From contig NZ_JANBVS010000024.1 in NCBI RefSeq assembly GCF_024586915.1, forward strand, positions 1-64,000: DNA of 64,000 nt, in the 5' to 3' direction. Made by a program: the position numbers and the translations under genes. The first letter of the stretch is position 1. Each line of letters starts with the position of its first letter. The notes beneath the pieces were generated by a model. It had not been told where the DNA came from. It was given only the letters and a program-made list of their open reading frames with translations, and did not search any database. Below, piece by piece: positions 43,689-51,944 of this stretch. This DNA is from Bradyrhizobium sp. SRS-191. Lineage in GTDB: Bacteria > Pseudomonadota > Alphaproteobacteria > Rhizobiales > Xanthobacteraceae.

Positions 43689-44534
43689 ATGTCACTGTCC
43701 GCCCTGGAATCCACCATCAACAGCGCCTTCGATGCCCGTGACGGCGTGTCGACCTCGACCAAGGGCGAGGTGCGCGACGCCGTGGAGAGCGCGCTGGAGC
43801 TGCTCGACAAGGGCGAAGCGCGCGTCGCCGAGCGCGGCACCGACGGCACGTGGAGCGTCAACCAGTGGCTGAAGAAGGCCGTGCTGCTGTCGTTCCGCCT
43901 CAACGACATGAGCGTGATCCCCGGCGGCCCCGGCCAGGCGTCGTGGTGGGACAAGGTGCCGTCGAAGTTCGAGGGCTGGGGCGAGAACCGTTTTCGCGAC
44001 GCGGCCTTCCGCGCCGTGCCGGGCGCGATCGTGCGCCGCTCCGCCTTCATCGCCAAGAACGTCGTGCTGATGCCGTCCTTCGTCAATCTCGGCGCCTATG
44101 TCGATGAGGCCACCATGGTCGACACCTGGTCGACGGTCGGCTCCTGCGCCCAGATCGGCAAGCGCGTGCACATCTCCGGCGGCGTCGGCATCGGCGGCGT
44201 GCTGGAGCCGCTGCAGGCCGGGCCCGTGATTATCGAGGATGATTGCTTCATCGGCGCGCGCTCGGAGGTCGCCGAGGGCGTGATCGTCCGCAAGGGCGCG
44301 GTGCTGGCGATGGGCGTGTTCCTGGGCGCCTCGACCAAGATCGTCGACCGCGGGACCGGCGAGACCTTCGTCGGCGAGGTGCCGGAGTATGCGGTGGTGG
44401 TGCCGGGCGCGCTGCCGGGCAAGCCGATGAAGAACGGCCAGATCGGCCCGAGCACGGCCTGCGCGGTCATCGTCAAGCGCGTCGACGAGCGGACCCGCTC
44501 CAAGACCTCGATCAACGAGCTGCTGCGCGACTGA
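43689..44534 (+). CDS. dapD: Tetrahydrodipicolinate N-succinyltransferase
   Basis: A 281-residue enzyme of the succinylase branch of lysine and meso-diaminopimelate synthesis. It transfers succinyl from succinyl-CoA to tetrahydrodipicolinate. The N-terminal helical domain is followed by a left-handed beta-helix with hexapeptide repeats from about residue 115 (such as NLGAYVDEATMVDTWSTVG). The segment SGGVGIGGVLEPLQAGPVII is characteristic of DapD. The length fits the family. dapE follows after 60 bases, so both steps are clustered. Confidence 0.96.
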   Translation: MSLSALESTINSAFDARDGVSTSTKGEVRDAVESALELLDKGEARVAERGTDGTWSVNQWLKKAVLLSFRLNDMSVIPGGPGQASWWDKVPSKFEGWGENRFRDAAFRAVPGAIVRRSAFIAKNVVLMPSFVNLGAYVDEATMVDTWSTVGSCAQIGKRVHISGGVGIGGVLEPLQAGPVIIEDDCFIGARSEVAEGVIVRKGAVLAMGVFLGASTKIVDRGTGETFVGEVPEYAVVVPGALPGKPMKNGQIGPSTACAVIVKRVDERTRSKTSINELLRD

Positions 44535-44594
44535 TCGTCCGGCTGCGGGCGGCCGCACTAGCCGCCGCCCGAACGGCCATGATAAGCGGAGGGC

Positions 44595-45749
44595 ATGACC
44601 GATGCCCTCACCATCACCCGCGACCTGATCCGCTGCCCCTCCGTCACCCCGGCCGATGCCGGGGCGCTTGGCGTGCTCGAAGCCCTGCTGAAACAGGCCG
44701 GCTTCGAGACCCACCGTGTGACGTTCTCGGAAGCCGGCACCGCCGACATCGACAATCTCTACGCGCGGATCGGCAGCGAAGGGCCGCACATCACCTTTGC
44801 AGGCCATACCGATGTAGTGCCGGCGGGCGACGAGGCGGCGTGGAGCCTTGGCGCCTTCTCCGGGGAGGTGAAGGACGGCTACATCTATGGCCGTGGCGCG
44901 GTCGACATGAAGGGCGGCATCGCCTGCAGCGTCGCGGCGGCACTCGACTATCTCCGGGACAACGGCGGGCAGCCGAAGGGCTCGATCTCGTTCCTCATCA
45001 CGGGGGACGAGGAGGACGTCTCGATCAACGGCACCATCAAGCTGCTGCAATGGGCGGCCGCGCGCGGCGAGACGTTCGATCATTGCGTGCTGGGCGAACC
45101 GTCCAATCAGGAAGTCATGGGCGACTGCATCAAGATCGGCCGCCGCGGCTCGCAGTCCGGCACCTTGATCGTCGAGGGAAAGCAGGGTCACGTCGCCTAT
45201 CCGCACCGCGCATCCAACCCGGTGCCGGACATTTCGCGCCTGATCGTGGCGCTCTCGGATGAGCCGCTGGACAATGGCAGCGCGCAATTCCAGCCGTCGA
45301 ATCTCGAATTCACCACGGTCGATGTCGGCAACACCGCGACCAACGTCATCGCCGGCCTGGCGCGGGCGAAGTTCAACATCCGCTACAATGACTGCCACAG
45401 CCAGGAATCGCTGCGCGCGCTGGTCGAGCAGCGGCTGGCGAAGGCCTGCGGCAACCGCATCCGCGCCCGCATCGACTGGCTGCCGTCGAACTCCAATGTC
45501 TTCCTGACCAAGCCCGGCCCGTTCACCGACCTCGCGGTCGCCGCCATCGAAAGCGTGACGGGGCGCAGGCCCGATCTCTCCACCACCGGCGGCACGTCGG
45601 ATGCGCGATTCATCTCGAGCTACTGCCCGGTGATCGAGTTCGGCCTGGTCGGCCAGACCATGCACCAGATCGACGAGCGCGCCTCGGTCGCCGACATCGA
45701 GACGTTGACGAAGATCTATCGCGGCATTCTCGATCGCTATTTTGCGTGA
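44595..45749 (+). CDS. dapE: Succinyl-diaminopimelate desuccinylase
   Basis: A 384-residue M20 metallohydrolase that removes succinate from N-succinyl-diaminopimelate. Metal-binding motifs: FAGHTDVVPAGD, GRGAVDMKGGIA, ITGDEEDVSING (catalytic Glu), and the late GLVGQTMHQIDE with a His ligand. A dimerisation lid domain (about 180-290) contains GRRGSQSGTLIVEGKQGHVA. It follows dapD and converges on a chemoreceptor gene after 19 bases. Confidence 0.96.
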   Translation: MTDALTITRDLIRCPSVTPADAGALGVLEALLKQAGFETHRVTFSEAGTADIDNLYARIGSEGPHITFAGHTDVVPAGDEAAWSLGAFSGEVKDGYIYGRGAVDMKGGIACSVAAALDYLRDNGGQPKGSISFLITGDEEDVSINGTIKLLQWAAARGETFDHCVLGEPSNQEVMGDCIKIGRRGSQSGTLIVEGKQGHVAYPHRASNPVPDISRLIVALSDEPLDNGSAQFQPSNLEFTTVDVGNTATNVIAGLARAKFNIRYNDCHSQESLRALVEQRLAKACGNRIRARIDWLPSNSNVFLTKPGPFTDLAVAAIESVTGRRPDLSTTGGTSDARFISSYCPVIEFGLVGQTMHQIDERASVADIETLTKIYRGILDRYFA

Positions 45750-45768
45750 GCGGCGCGCCTGAGTCTGA

Positions 45769-47826
45769 TCAGGCGGCCTTCACCTCCGCCAGGAACTGAT
45801 CGACCTCGCGACGCAGGTCGGTGGCCTGGCCGGCGAGACTCGCGGCGGAATCCAGCAGCGAGCGTGCCGAGCCGCGGGTGTCGGCAGCGGCCGCGCTGAC
45901 CAGCGCAATCGAGGACGAGACATCGTTGGTGCCGCTCGCGGTCTGCTGCACGCTGCGGGCGATCTCCCGCGTCGTGGCGCTCTGCTCGGCCACCGCGCTC
46001 GCGACCGCGCCGGTCACGCCGCTGATGGTGTTGACCACGGCGGCGATCTTCTCGATCGCAGCGACCGTGCTGCCGGTCTCGTTCTGGATCGCCGCGATCT
46101 GGCTCTCGATCTCCTCGGTGGCCTTGCTGGTCTGCGACGCCAGGCTCTTCACCTCGGAGGCGACCACGGCAAAGCCCTTGCCGGCCTCACCCGCACGGGC
46201 CGATTCGATCGTCGCATTGAGCGCAAGCAGATTGGTCTGCGATGCGATGGCGCGGATCAATTGCACGACGTCGCCGATGCGGGTGGCGCTGCCGGCGAGC
46301 GTGCGCACCTTGTCGGTGGTGTCGAGCGCCTGGCTGGTCGCATTCGACGATTCCGACGCGGCTTCCGCGATCTGGCGGGTGATCTCCTTCATCGATGCGT
46401 CGAGCTCTTCGGATGCAGCCGCAACCGTGTTGACGCCGGAGGTCGCCTGCGCCGCGGCATCCGCGACAGCCGTGGCACGGGACGCCGTGGTGCTGGCCGA
46501 GCCGTCGAGCGTTTCGGCCGACTGCTTCAGCCCGCTGGCCGCATCGCTCAACCGGCCGCACAGCGTGTCGATCACCTCGCCGAAACGGCGGGTGAGCCCC
46601 TCGATCTTCTGGCGGCGCGCATCGCGCCGCGCCTCGGCATCGGCGCCCTGCAGCGACAGCCGGTCGGCCTCGGCAGACTTCTCCTGCAAGATACCGATGG
46701 CATTGGCGAGGGTGCCGACCTCGTCGGTGCGGTCGCGATAGGCGATCGCTACGTCCCGCGCGCCGCCGGCGATACGTTCGATCAGCTCGGTCAAGATCGA
46801 GAGCGGCTTGATGACGCGGCCGTTGAACCAGATCGTTCCGAGCGCGGCAGCGGCGATGTTGACCACCAGCAAGACGAGCGCCAGCACGAAGCGAGCCTGG
46901 GCTTCGCTGATCGCGGCTTCGCTCTGACGCAGCGCCTCGGTGAGCGCGGCATCACGCAAGGGCAGAATGGTGTCGAGGATGGGGAACAGCGAGCGCAGGA
47001 ACTGATCGGGGTCGAGCTCCAGCACCTTGCCGCGGTTCGGCGCCACCTGCGATGTATAGAGTTCGCCGCCGCGCGCCCAATAGCCATTCTCCACCTCGGC
47101 GATCGCCGCGAAGATCGGCTTCTGATCGATCTCTGCCGCGGCGAGCTTGGCTGTCGCCCAGATGCGCTCGATGCGTCCTTTGAATGCGGCGAGCGCCTCG
47201 GCCGGCTCGCCGGCCATCGGCTGCTTGGTCGCGATCATGCGAATGAGCGTGGTCGTGGCACGGCCGGCCCAGTCGCGCAGATCCCAGCCGATCACGGCCA
47301 GCCGGGCCGCCTGGCCGACGGCGGGATTGGCGGCATTGATCCGGCGGACGATGACCTCGACATGGCTGCCGGTCGCCTCCTGCACGGTGAACATCTGCGG
47401 CACGTAGTCGCGCACGATCGCCTCAGGCCGAGACGCCTTGGGCTGGGCCACCGCGTCGAGCGCAGTCCCACGCAGCGACTTCAGCTTCTGCTCGATCGAG
47501 TCCAACGCCGCCAGATCGTCGCGCAATTGCGCGAGGCTGCGCGCCTTGGCCAGCGCTTCGTCCGATCCACCGGTGATCTTCTTGAGGGCCGCCAGTTCCT
47601 CGGCCGTCGCCGGGTTGGCCGATGCGAGGCGCGGGTTGACCCAGGCCCGCTCGATGTTGAGCTTCTCGGGCAGCCGAAGCATGGCCGCGAGCAATTGCGC
47701 GTCGCTGCCCGCGGTCCGCGCCGCCTGCAGCGAGGTCAGTTGCTGCCAGGCGAACAACACGGTGGCAAGCAGACCAATCACGGCCCCGAGCAGCAAAGAG
47801 AGCAGGAACACTTGACGAATGCGCAC
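45769..47826 (-). CDS. Methyl-accepting chemotaxis protein
   Basis: A 685-residue receptor. TM1 lies at about 6-28, a large periplasmic helical domain follows (about 30-325), and TM2 (FVLALVLLVVNIAAAALG) then HAMP. The signalling hairpin contains QTNLLALNATIESARAGEAG. The GTG at 47826 gives a normal short N-terminus; a TTG at 47880 would add 18 residues ahead of TM1. It is separated from other chemotaxis genes, so it must use CheA/CheW made elsewhere. It converges on dapE. Confidence 0.88.
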   Translation of the reverse strand: MRIRQVFLLSLLLGAVIGLLATVLFAWQQLTSLQAARTAGSDAQLLAAMLRLPEKLNIERAWVNPRLASANPATAEELAALKKITGGSDEALAKARSLAQLRDDLAALDSIEQKLKSLRGTALDAVAQPKASRPEAIVRDYVPQMFTVQEATGSHVEVIVRRINAANPAVGQAARLAVIGWDLRDWAGRATTTLIRMIATKQPMAGEPAEALAAFKGRIERIWATAKLAAAEIDQKPIFAAIAEVENGYWARGGELYTSQVAPNRGKVLELDPDQFLRSLFPILDTILPLRDAALTEALRQSEAAISEAQARFVLALVLLVVNIAAAALGTIWFNGRVIKPLSILTELIERIAGGARDVAIAYRDRTDEVGTLANAIGILQEKSAEADRLSLQGADAEARRDARRQKIEGLTRRFGEVIDTLCGRLSDAASGLKQSAETLDGSASTTASRATAVADAAAQATSGVNTVAAASEELDASMKEITRQIAEAASESSNATSQALDTTDKVRTLAGSATRIGDVVQLIRAIASQTNLLALNATIESARAGEAGKGFAVVASEVKSLASQTSKATEEIESQIAAIQNETGSTVAAIEKIAAVVNTISGVTGAVASAVAEQSATTREIARSVQQTASGTNDVSSSIALVSAAAADTRGSARSLLDSAASLAGQATDLRREVDQFLAEVKAA

Positions 47827-47985
47827 GACGGACCTCGCTGAACAGCAGCCTGGAGGTCCGGATACCAGCGAGGATTTCAATTTGGAGTTAAGAATGTCCG
47901 TTCTGCGCTGCGCAGCCGGAACTAATCAGGACGAAGATTCTCATATGTTAAAAACACAAGCCGCCGGCCCGCCGTGGAACCGATC

Positions 47986-48723
47986 TCAGTAGTCGACCTT
48001 CACGAGATACAATCCCTCCGGCGGAGCAACGACGCCGCAGGCCGCGCGGTTGCGAGCGGCCAGGGCAGCGGCGAGGTCGTCGGGGCTCCAGCGTCCCTGC
48101 CCGACCCACACCAGCGAGCCGACCATGGATCGCACCTGGCTGTGCAGGTAGGACCGTGCCGAGGTGAGGATGGTGATCGCATCGCCGTCCCTGACGACAT
48201 CGAGCTGATCGAGCGTCTTCTCCGGCGACTTGGCCTGACATTCTGTGTCACGGAACGTCGTGAAATCATGCTTGCCGGTCAGGCGCTGCGCGGCGACGTG
48301 CATCGCGTCGGAATCGAGCCGCTGCGGCACCCGCCAGACTCGGCCGGCTTCCAGCGCGAGGTTGGAGCGGCGATTGACGATACGGTAGCGGTAGTGCCGC
48401 TTGCGGGCGGAGAAGCGAGCTTCGAAGGTCTCGGGCACGATCTCGGCGTCGAGCACGGCAACCGGATTGGGCCGCAGATGCGCGTTGAGCGCATCGCGCA
48501 GCTTGTCGGGCCGGAATCCCTTTGCGATGTCGCAATGCGCGACCTGCCCCGTGGCGTGGACGCCGGCGTCGGTGCGCCCGGAGCCGTGCACGCGGGTCGG
48601 CACGCCGCAGGTCGCCTGCACCGCGGCCTCGAGCGCACCCTGGACCGACGGCAGCGTCTCCTGCAGCTGCCAGCCATGGAACGGCGCGCCGTCATATTCG
48701 ATGGTGAGCTTGTAGCGGGGCAT
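47986..48723 (-). CDS. truA: tRNA pseudouridine synthase A
   Basis: A 245-residue enzyme that makes pseudouridine at positions 38-40 of tRNA anticodon arms. The catalytic Asp is in GSGRTDAGVHATGQVAH. Other landmarks are LTIEYDGAPFHGWQLQ at the start and KRHYRYRIVNR. ATG 48723 (MPRYKL) is the family start; the longer frame contains the repeat at 48742. It is the third gene of the minus-strand set def-fmt-truA, although a repeat element lies between it and fmt. Confidence 0.96.
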   Translation of the reverse strand: MPRYKLTIEYDGAPFHGWQLQETLPSVQGALEAAVQATCGVPTRVHGSGRTDAGVHATGQVAHCDIAKGFRPDKLRDALNAHLRPNPVAVLDAEIVPETFEARFSARKRHYRYRIVNRRSNLALEAGRVWRVPQRLDSDAMHVAAQRLTGKHDFTTFRDTECQAKSPEKTLDQLDVVRDGDAITILTSARSYLHSQVRSMVGSLVWVGQGRWSPDDLAAALAARNRAACGVVAPPEGLYLVKVDY

Positions 48724-48741
48724 CGCCTCTACTGAGTTCGC

Positions 48742-48827
48742 CGTCATTGCCGAGCTTGACCCGGCAATCCATCCAGGGACGTAGCTTGTTCGCGAGATGG
48801 ATGCGCGGGTCAAGCCCGCTCATGACG
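48742..48827. repeat. Long palindromic intergenic element, copy 5
   Basis: Inverted repeat from CGTCATTGCCGAGCTTGACC to GGTCAAGCCCGCTCATGACG, between truA and fmt. The inner ATCCATC/GATGGAT pair is conserved. It is more diverged than the copies at 39163 and 49808. Confidence 0.8.
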
Positions 48828-48838
48828 AGCTGATATGA

Positions 48839-49774
48839 TCAGCCGAAGCGCAGGCCCGGCGCGACAGGCGTGCCGCGCAGGAAATCTCCGGCCTTCATCG
48901 GCCCCTTGCCGGCGCGCTGCAGTTCGGTGACGCGGATCGCGCCGCCGGCACAGGCGATGGTGAGTTGTTCGTCGAGCACGGTGCCCGGCTCGCCCGTGCC
49001 GTCGGCAAGAGCACAGCGCAGGATCTTCAGGCGCACCGCCTCGCCGTCCAGCAGGACCTCGCTCCAGGCGCCGGGAAACGGCGACAGGCCGTGGATGTGG
49101 CGCAGCACGGCGTGCGCCGGCCTGCTCCAGTCGATCCGCGCCTCGGCCTTCTCGATCTTGGCGGCGTAGGTCACGCCGTCCTCGGCCTGCTTCATCAGCG
49201 TCAGGCCGCCACGCTCCAGCGCGGCCATCGCGCGCACCATCAGGTCGGCGCCGATCCGCGAGAGGCGATCGTGCAGGTCAGACGCGGTCATCGCATCGGT
49301 GATCGGGAGGCGCTCGGCCATCGCCACGTCCCCGGTGTCGAGGCCGACATCCATCTTCATCACCATCACGCCGCTTTCGGCATCGCCCGCCATGATCGCA
49401 CGATTGAGCGGCGCGGCGCCGCGCCAGCGCGGCAGCAGCGAGGCATGAAGATTGTAGCAGCCGAGCCTGGGCGCATCGAGAACGGCCTGCGGCAGGATCA
49501 TGCCGTAGGCCACGACCACCGCGGCATCGGCGTGATGCGCGCGAAACTCGGCCAGCGCCTCCTCGGTCTTCAGCGTCTTCGGCGTGAACACGGGAATGCC
49601 GAGCCGGCGCGCCTCGGTCTCGATCGGCGTCGGCACCAGCGCCAGGCCGCGGCGGCCGCCGGGTTTCGGCGCGCGCGTGTAGACGGCCACGATCTCGTGG
49701 CCATGGCCGGCGAGCTCGAGCAGGGTCGGCACGGCGAAATCCGGCGTGCCCATGAAGATCAGGCGAAGCGGCAT
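48839..49774 (-). CDS. fmt: Methionyl-tRNA formyltransferase
   Basis: A 311-residue enzyme that formylates initiator Met-tRNA with 10-formyl-tetrahydrofolate. Landmarks: RLIFMGTPDFAVPTLLEL at the start, HASLLPRWRGAAPLNRAI with the catalytic region, and MKMDVGLDTGDVA. The C-terminal OB-like domain ends GDFLRGTPVAPGLRFG. ATG 49774 (MPLRLIF) is the family start. A repeat element separates it from def, which acts later on the same formyl group. Confidence 0.96.
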   Translation of the reverse strand: MPLRLIFMGTPDFAVPTLLELAGHGHEIVAVYTRAPKPGGRRGLALVPTPIETEARRLGIPVFTPKTLKTEEALAEFRAHHADAAVVVAYGMILPQAVLDAPRLGCYNLHASLLPRWRGAAPLNRAIMAGDAESGVMVMKMDVGLDTGDVAMAERLPITDAMTASDLHDRLSRIGADLMVRAMAALERGGLTLMKQAEDGVTYAAKIEKAEARIDWSRPAHAVLRHIHGLSPFPGAWSEVLLDGEAVRLKILRCALADGTGEPGTVLDEQLTIACAGGAIRVTELQRAGKGPMKAGDFLRGTPVAPGLRFG

Positions 49775-49807
49775 GTGGTCGGAGACCCTGCAAAGCCTCT
49801 GCTCTGC

Positions 49808-49897
49808 CGTCATGGCCGGGCTTGTCCCGGCCATCCACGTCGCGCGACCAAGACAAGCGGCGAGACGTGGATGCCCGGGTCAAGCCCGGGCATGACG
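49808..49897. repeat. Long palindromic intergenic element, copy 6
   Basis: Inverted repeat beginning CGTCATGGCCGGGCTTGTCC and ending CCCGGGCATGACG, between fmt and def. Its left arm is identical to that of the element at 39163. Confidence 0.88.
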
Positions 49898-49915
49898 GAA
49901 GAGAGAGTTTAGTCG

Positions 49916-50443
49916 TTACTCGCCCGCGCGCTTGGCGGCCTTGGTGAACTTCTTCATCACGCGGTCGCGCTTCAGTTTCGACAGATAGTCGATGAAAAGC
50001 ACGCCGTTGAGGTGGTCGATCTCGTGCTGGATGCAGGTGGCGTAAAGCCCCTCGGCGTCCTCCTCGCGAACCACACCGTCGATGTCGGTGAAGCGGACGC
50101 GCACGCGTGCCGGCCGCTCGACCTCCTCGTAATATTCGGGGATCGACAGGCAGCCTTCCTCATACACCGACAGCTCATCGGACTTGGCGATGATCTCCGG
50201 ATTGATGAAGACGCGCGGCTCGCGCTTGCCTTCGCCATTCGCGTCCGGCTTGGCCAGATCCATCGTGATGACGCGCAGGGGTTGCGCGATCTGGATCGCC
50301 GCGAGCCCAATGCCGGGCGCGTCATACATGGTCTGGAACATGTCGTCGACCAGCTGCCGGATGTCCGGCGTGACCTTCTCGACAGGCTTGGACACCAGCC
50401 GGAGCTGCCGGTCCGGCAGGATGATGATTTCTCTTAAGGACAT
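49916..50443 (-). CDS. def: Peptide deformylase
   Basis: A 175-residue metalloenzyme that removes the N-formyl group from new proteins. All three motifs are present: GIGLAAIQ, EGCLSIPEYYE (Cys metal ligand) and QHEIDHLNGVLF (two His ligands and the catalytic Glu). ATG 50443 (MSLREIIILPD) is chosen over the longer frame to 50479. The region upstream contains TTAA-N7-TTAA sites shared with the divergent rmuC. Confidence 0.96.
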   Translation of the reverse strand: MSLREIIILPDRQLRLVSKPVEKVTPDIRQLVDDMFQTMYDAPGIGLAAIQIAQPLRVITMDLAKPDANGEGKREPRVFINPEIIAKSDELSVYEEGCLSIPEYYEEVERPARVRVRFTDIDGVVREEDAEGLYATCIQHEIDHLNGVLFIDYLSKLKRDRVMKKFTKAAKRAGE

Positions 50444-50494
50444 GGCGCGCGATTTAAGCCGCGGAACAGGCGCGGTCAATGTGATGGCGGGCGG

Positions 50495-50560
50495 TTAAGA
50501 CTTCGCTAACCATGAATTTCAACGATCCGTTAACCATACTCCTTAACCCGGCCTTAACCA
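50495..50560. promoter_or_regulatory. Cluster of CtrA-type binding sites between def and rmuC
   Basis: TTAA at 50543-50546, seven bases, then TTAA at 50554-50557 match the CtrA consensus (TTAA-N7-TTAA) exactly. A second site at 50495-50509 has TTAA-N7-CTAA. The half-site TTAACCAT also occurs at 50530 and 50554. The sites lie between divergent genes and could control either. Confidence 0.65.
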
Positions 50561-50612
50561 TAAATGTTCTCTCTTCGTTCGCGACACCGAGCGAATCGGA
50601 TAGACGGGGGTG

Positions 50613-51857
50613 ATGACCGCCAGCCAATCGCTGAATCCCGCGCTCAATCCTGTCGTCGTCATGATCGGCGACCTGCCCGTGCGCGCCAGCGACGCGCTGA
50701 TCGGGTTCGGCGTGCTGGTGTTGCTCCTGCTTCTGATGATCGTGGCCGCGGTGGTGCGCTCCGGGCGGCGCGGCGCCGCGCTCGCCGCCCAGCAGGCGAT
50801 GCGCGCAGACGAGATCGAACAGCGGTTCGGCGAGATGATCCGGGTGCAGAGCGAGGCCTCGGGCCGGGTCGACGCCATGGCGCAATTGCTCGCCGGGAGG
50901 CAGGTCGATCTGGCGCGCAGCGTCAACGAACGGCTCGATGCGGTCACCCACCGCGTCGGCCAGTCGATGGAGCAGACCACACGCCACACCATGGACAGCT
51001 TGCGCGTCCTCCACGAGCGGCTCGGCATCATCGACAACGCCCATCGCGATCTCAGCGAGTTGACCACGCAGGTCTCGACGTTGCGCGACGTGCTTGCCAA
51101 CAAGCAGTCACGCGGCGCGTTCGGCCAGGCGCGGATGGAGGCGATCGTGCAGGACGGGCTGCCGAAGGGCAGCTACGCGTTCCAATACACGCTCGCCAGC
51201 GGCAAGCGGCCGGACTGCGTGGTGTTCCTGCCCGACACCAGGCCGCTGTGCATCGACGCCAAGTTTCCGCTGGAAGCCGTCACCGCGCTGCATGATGCCG
51301 AAACCGATGAGGAGAAGCGTGCCGCCGCGCAGCGCCTGCGCACCGATGTTCTCCGCCACGTCAACGACATCGCCGAGAAGTACCTGGTCGTCGGCGAGAC
51401 GCAGGACACCGCGCTGATGTTCGTGCCGTCGGAGTCGGTCTACGCCGAAATCCATGACGGGTTCGATGACGTCATCCAGAAGGCCTATCGCGCCCGCGTG
51501 GTGCTGGTATCGCCGTCGCTGCTGATGCTCGCGATCCAGGTCATGCAGCAGATCATGAAGGACGCCCGCATCCGCGATGCCGCCGACCAGATCCGCAACG
51601 AGGTGATCCATCTCGGCGACGACCTCGGCCGCCTGCGCGAGCGCGTGCTCAAGCTGCAGAAGCATTTCGGCGACGTCGGCGAGGACGTCCGCCAGATCCT
51701 GATCTCCGCCGACAAGATCGAGAAACGCGCCGCGCGCATCGAGGAGCTGGATTTCAGCAAGCAGGACGCAGCGGTGGAGTCGCCGCGGATCGCGCCGGGC
51801 ACGGGTGCGACGCCGGACCTGTTTCCGCTGGCTGGACGCCTGCAGGCGGGGGAGTGA
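50613..51857 (+). CDS. rmuC: DNA recombination protein RmuC
   Basis: A 414-residue protein with an N-terminal TM (GVLVLLLLLMIVAAVV, about 30-46), a long coiled coil (about 60-155), and the RmuC nuclease-like core. Core landmarks are LPKGSYAFQYTLASG, CIDAKFPLEAVTAL and SPSLLMLAIQVMQQIMKDAR. RmuC limits inversions and rearrangements at short inverted repeats in E. coli. The C-terminus is Pro-rich and variable. ATG 50613 is preceded by GGGGGTG, with GTG 50610 as an alternative. Confidence 0.92.
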   Translation: MTASQSLNPALNPVVVMIGDLPVRASDALIGFGVLVLLLLLMIVAAVVRSGRRGAALAAQQAMRADEIEQRFGEMIRVQSEASGRVDAMAQLLAGRQVDLARSVNERLDAVTHRVGQSMEQTTRHTMDSLRVLHERLGIIDNAHRDLSELTTQVSTLRDVLANKQSRGAFGQARMEAIVQDGLPKGSYAFQYTLASGKRPDCVVFLPDTRPLCIDAKFPLEAVTALHDAETDEEKRAAAQRLRTDVLRHVNDIAEKYLVVGETQDTALMFVPSESVYAEIHDGFDDVIQKAYRARVVLVSPSLLMLAIQVMQQIMKDARIRDAADQIRNEVIHLGDDLGRLRERVLKLQKHFGDVGEDVRQILISADKIEKRAARIEELDFSKQDAAVESPRIAPGTGATPDLFPLAGRLQAGE

Positions 51858-51944
51858 CGGCGAGTTAGCCGTATTGCACAAGCCGGCAGTCCAGACAAAA
51901 CTGTCATCGGTGCTTGTGGCTCCGAATCCTGCTACCACCGCCCT

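Noticed and set aside
43692..45665. Minus-strand frame of about 650 codons opposite dapD and dapE
   Set aside because: Antisense shadow; dapD and dapE are complete and typical on the plus strand.
46261..47841. Plus-strand frame opposite the chemoreceptor gene
   Set aside because: Antisense shadow of a receptor with clear signalling motifs.
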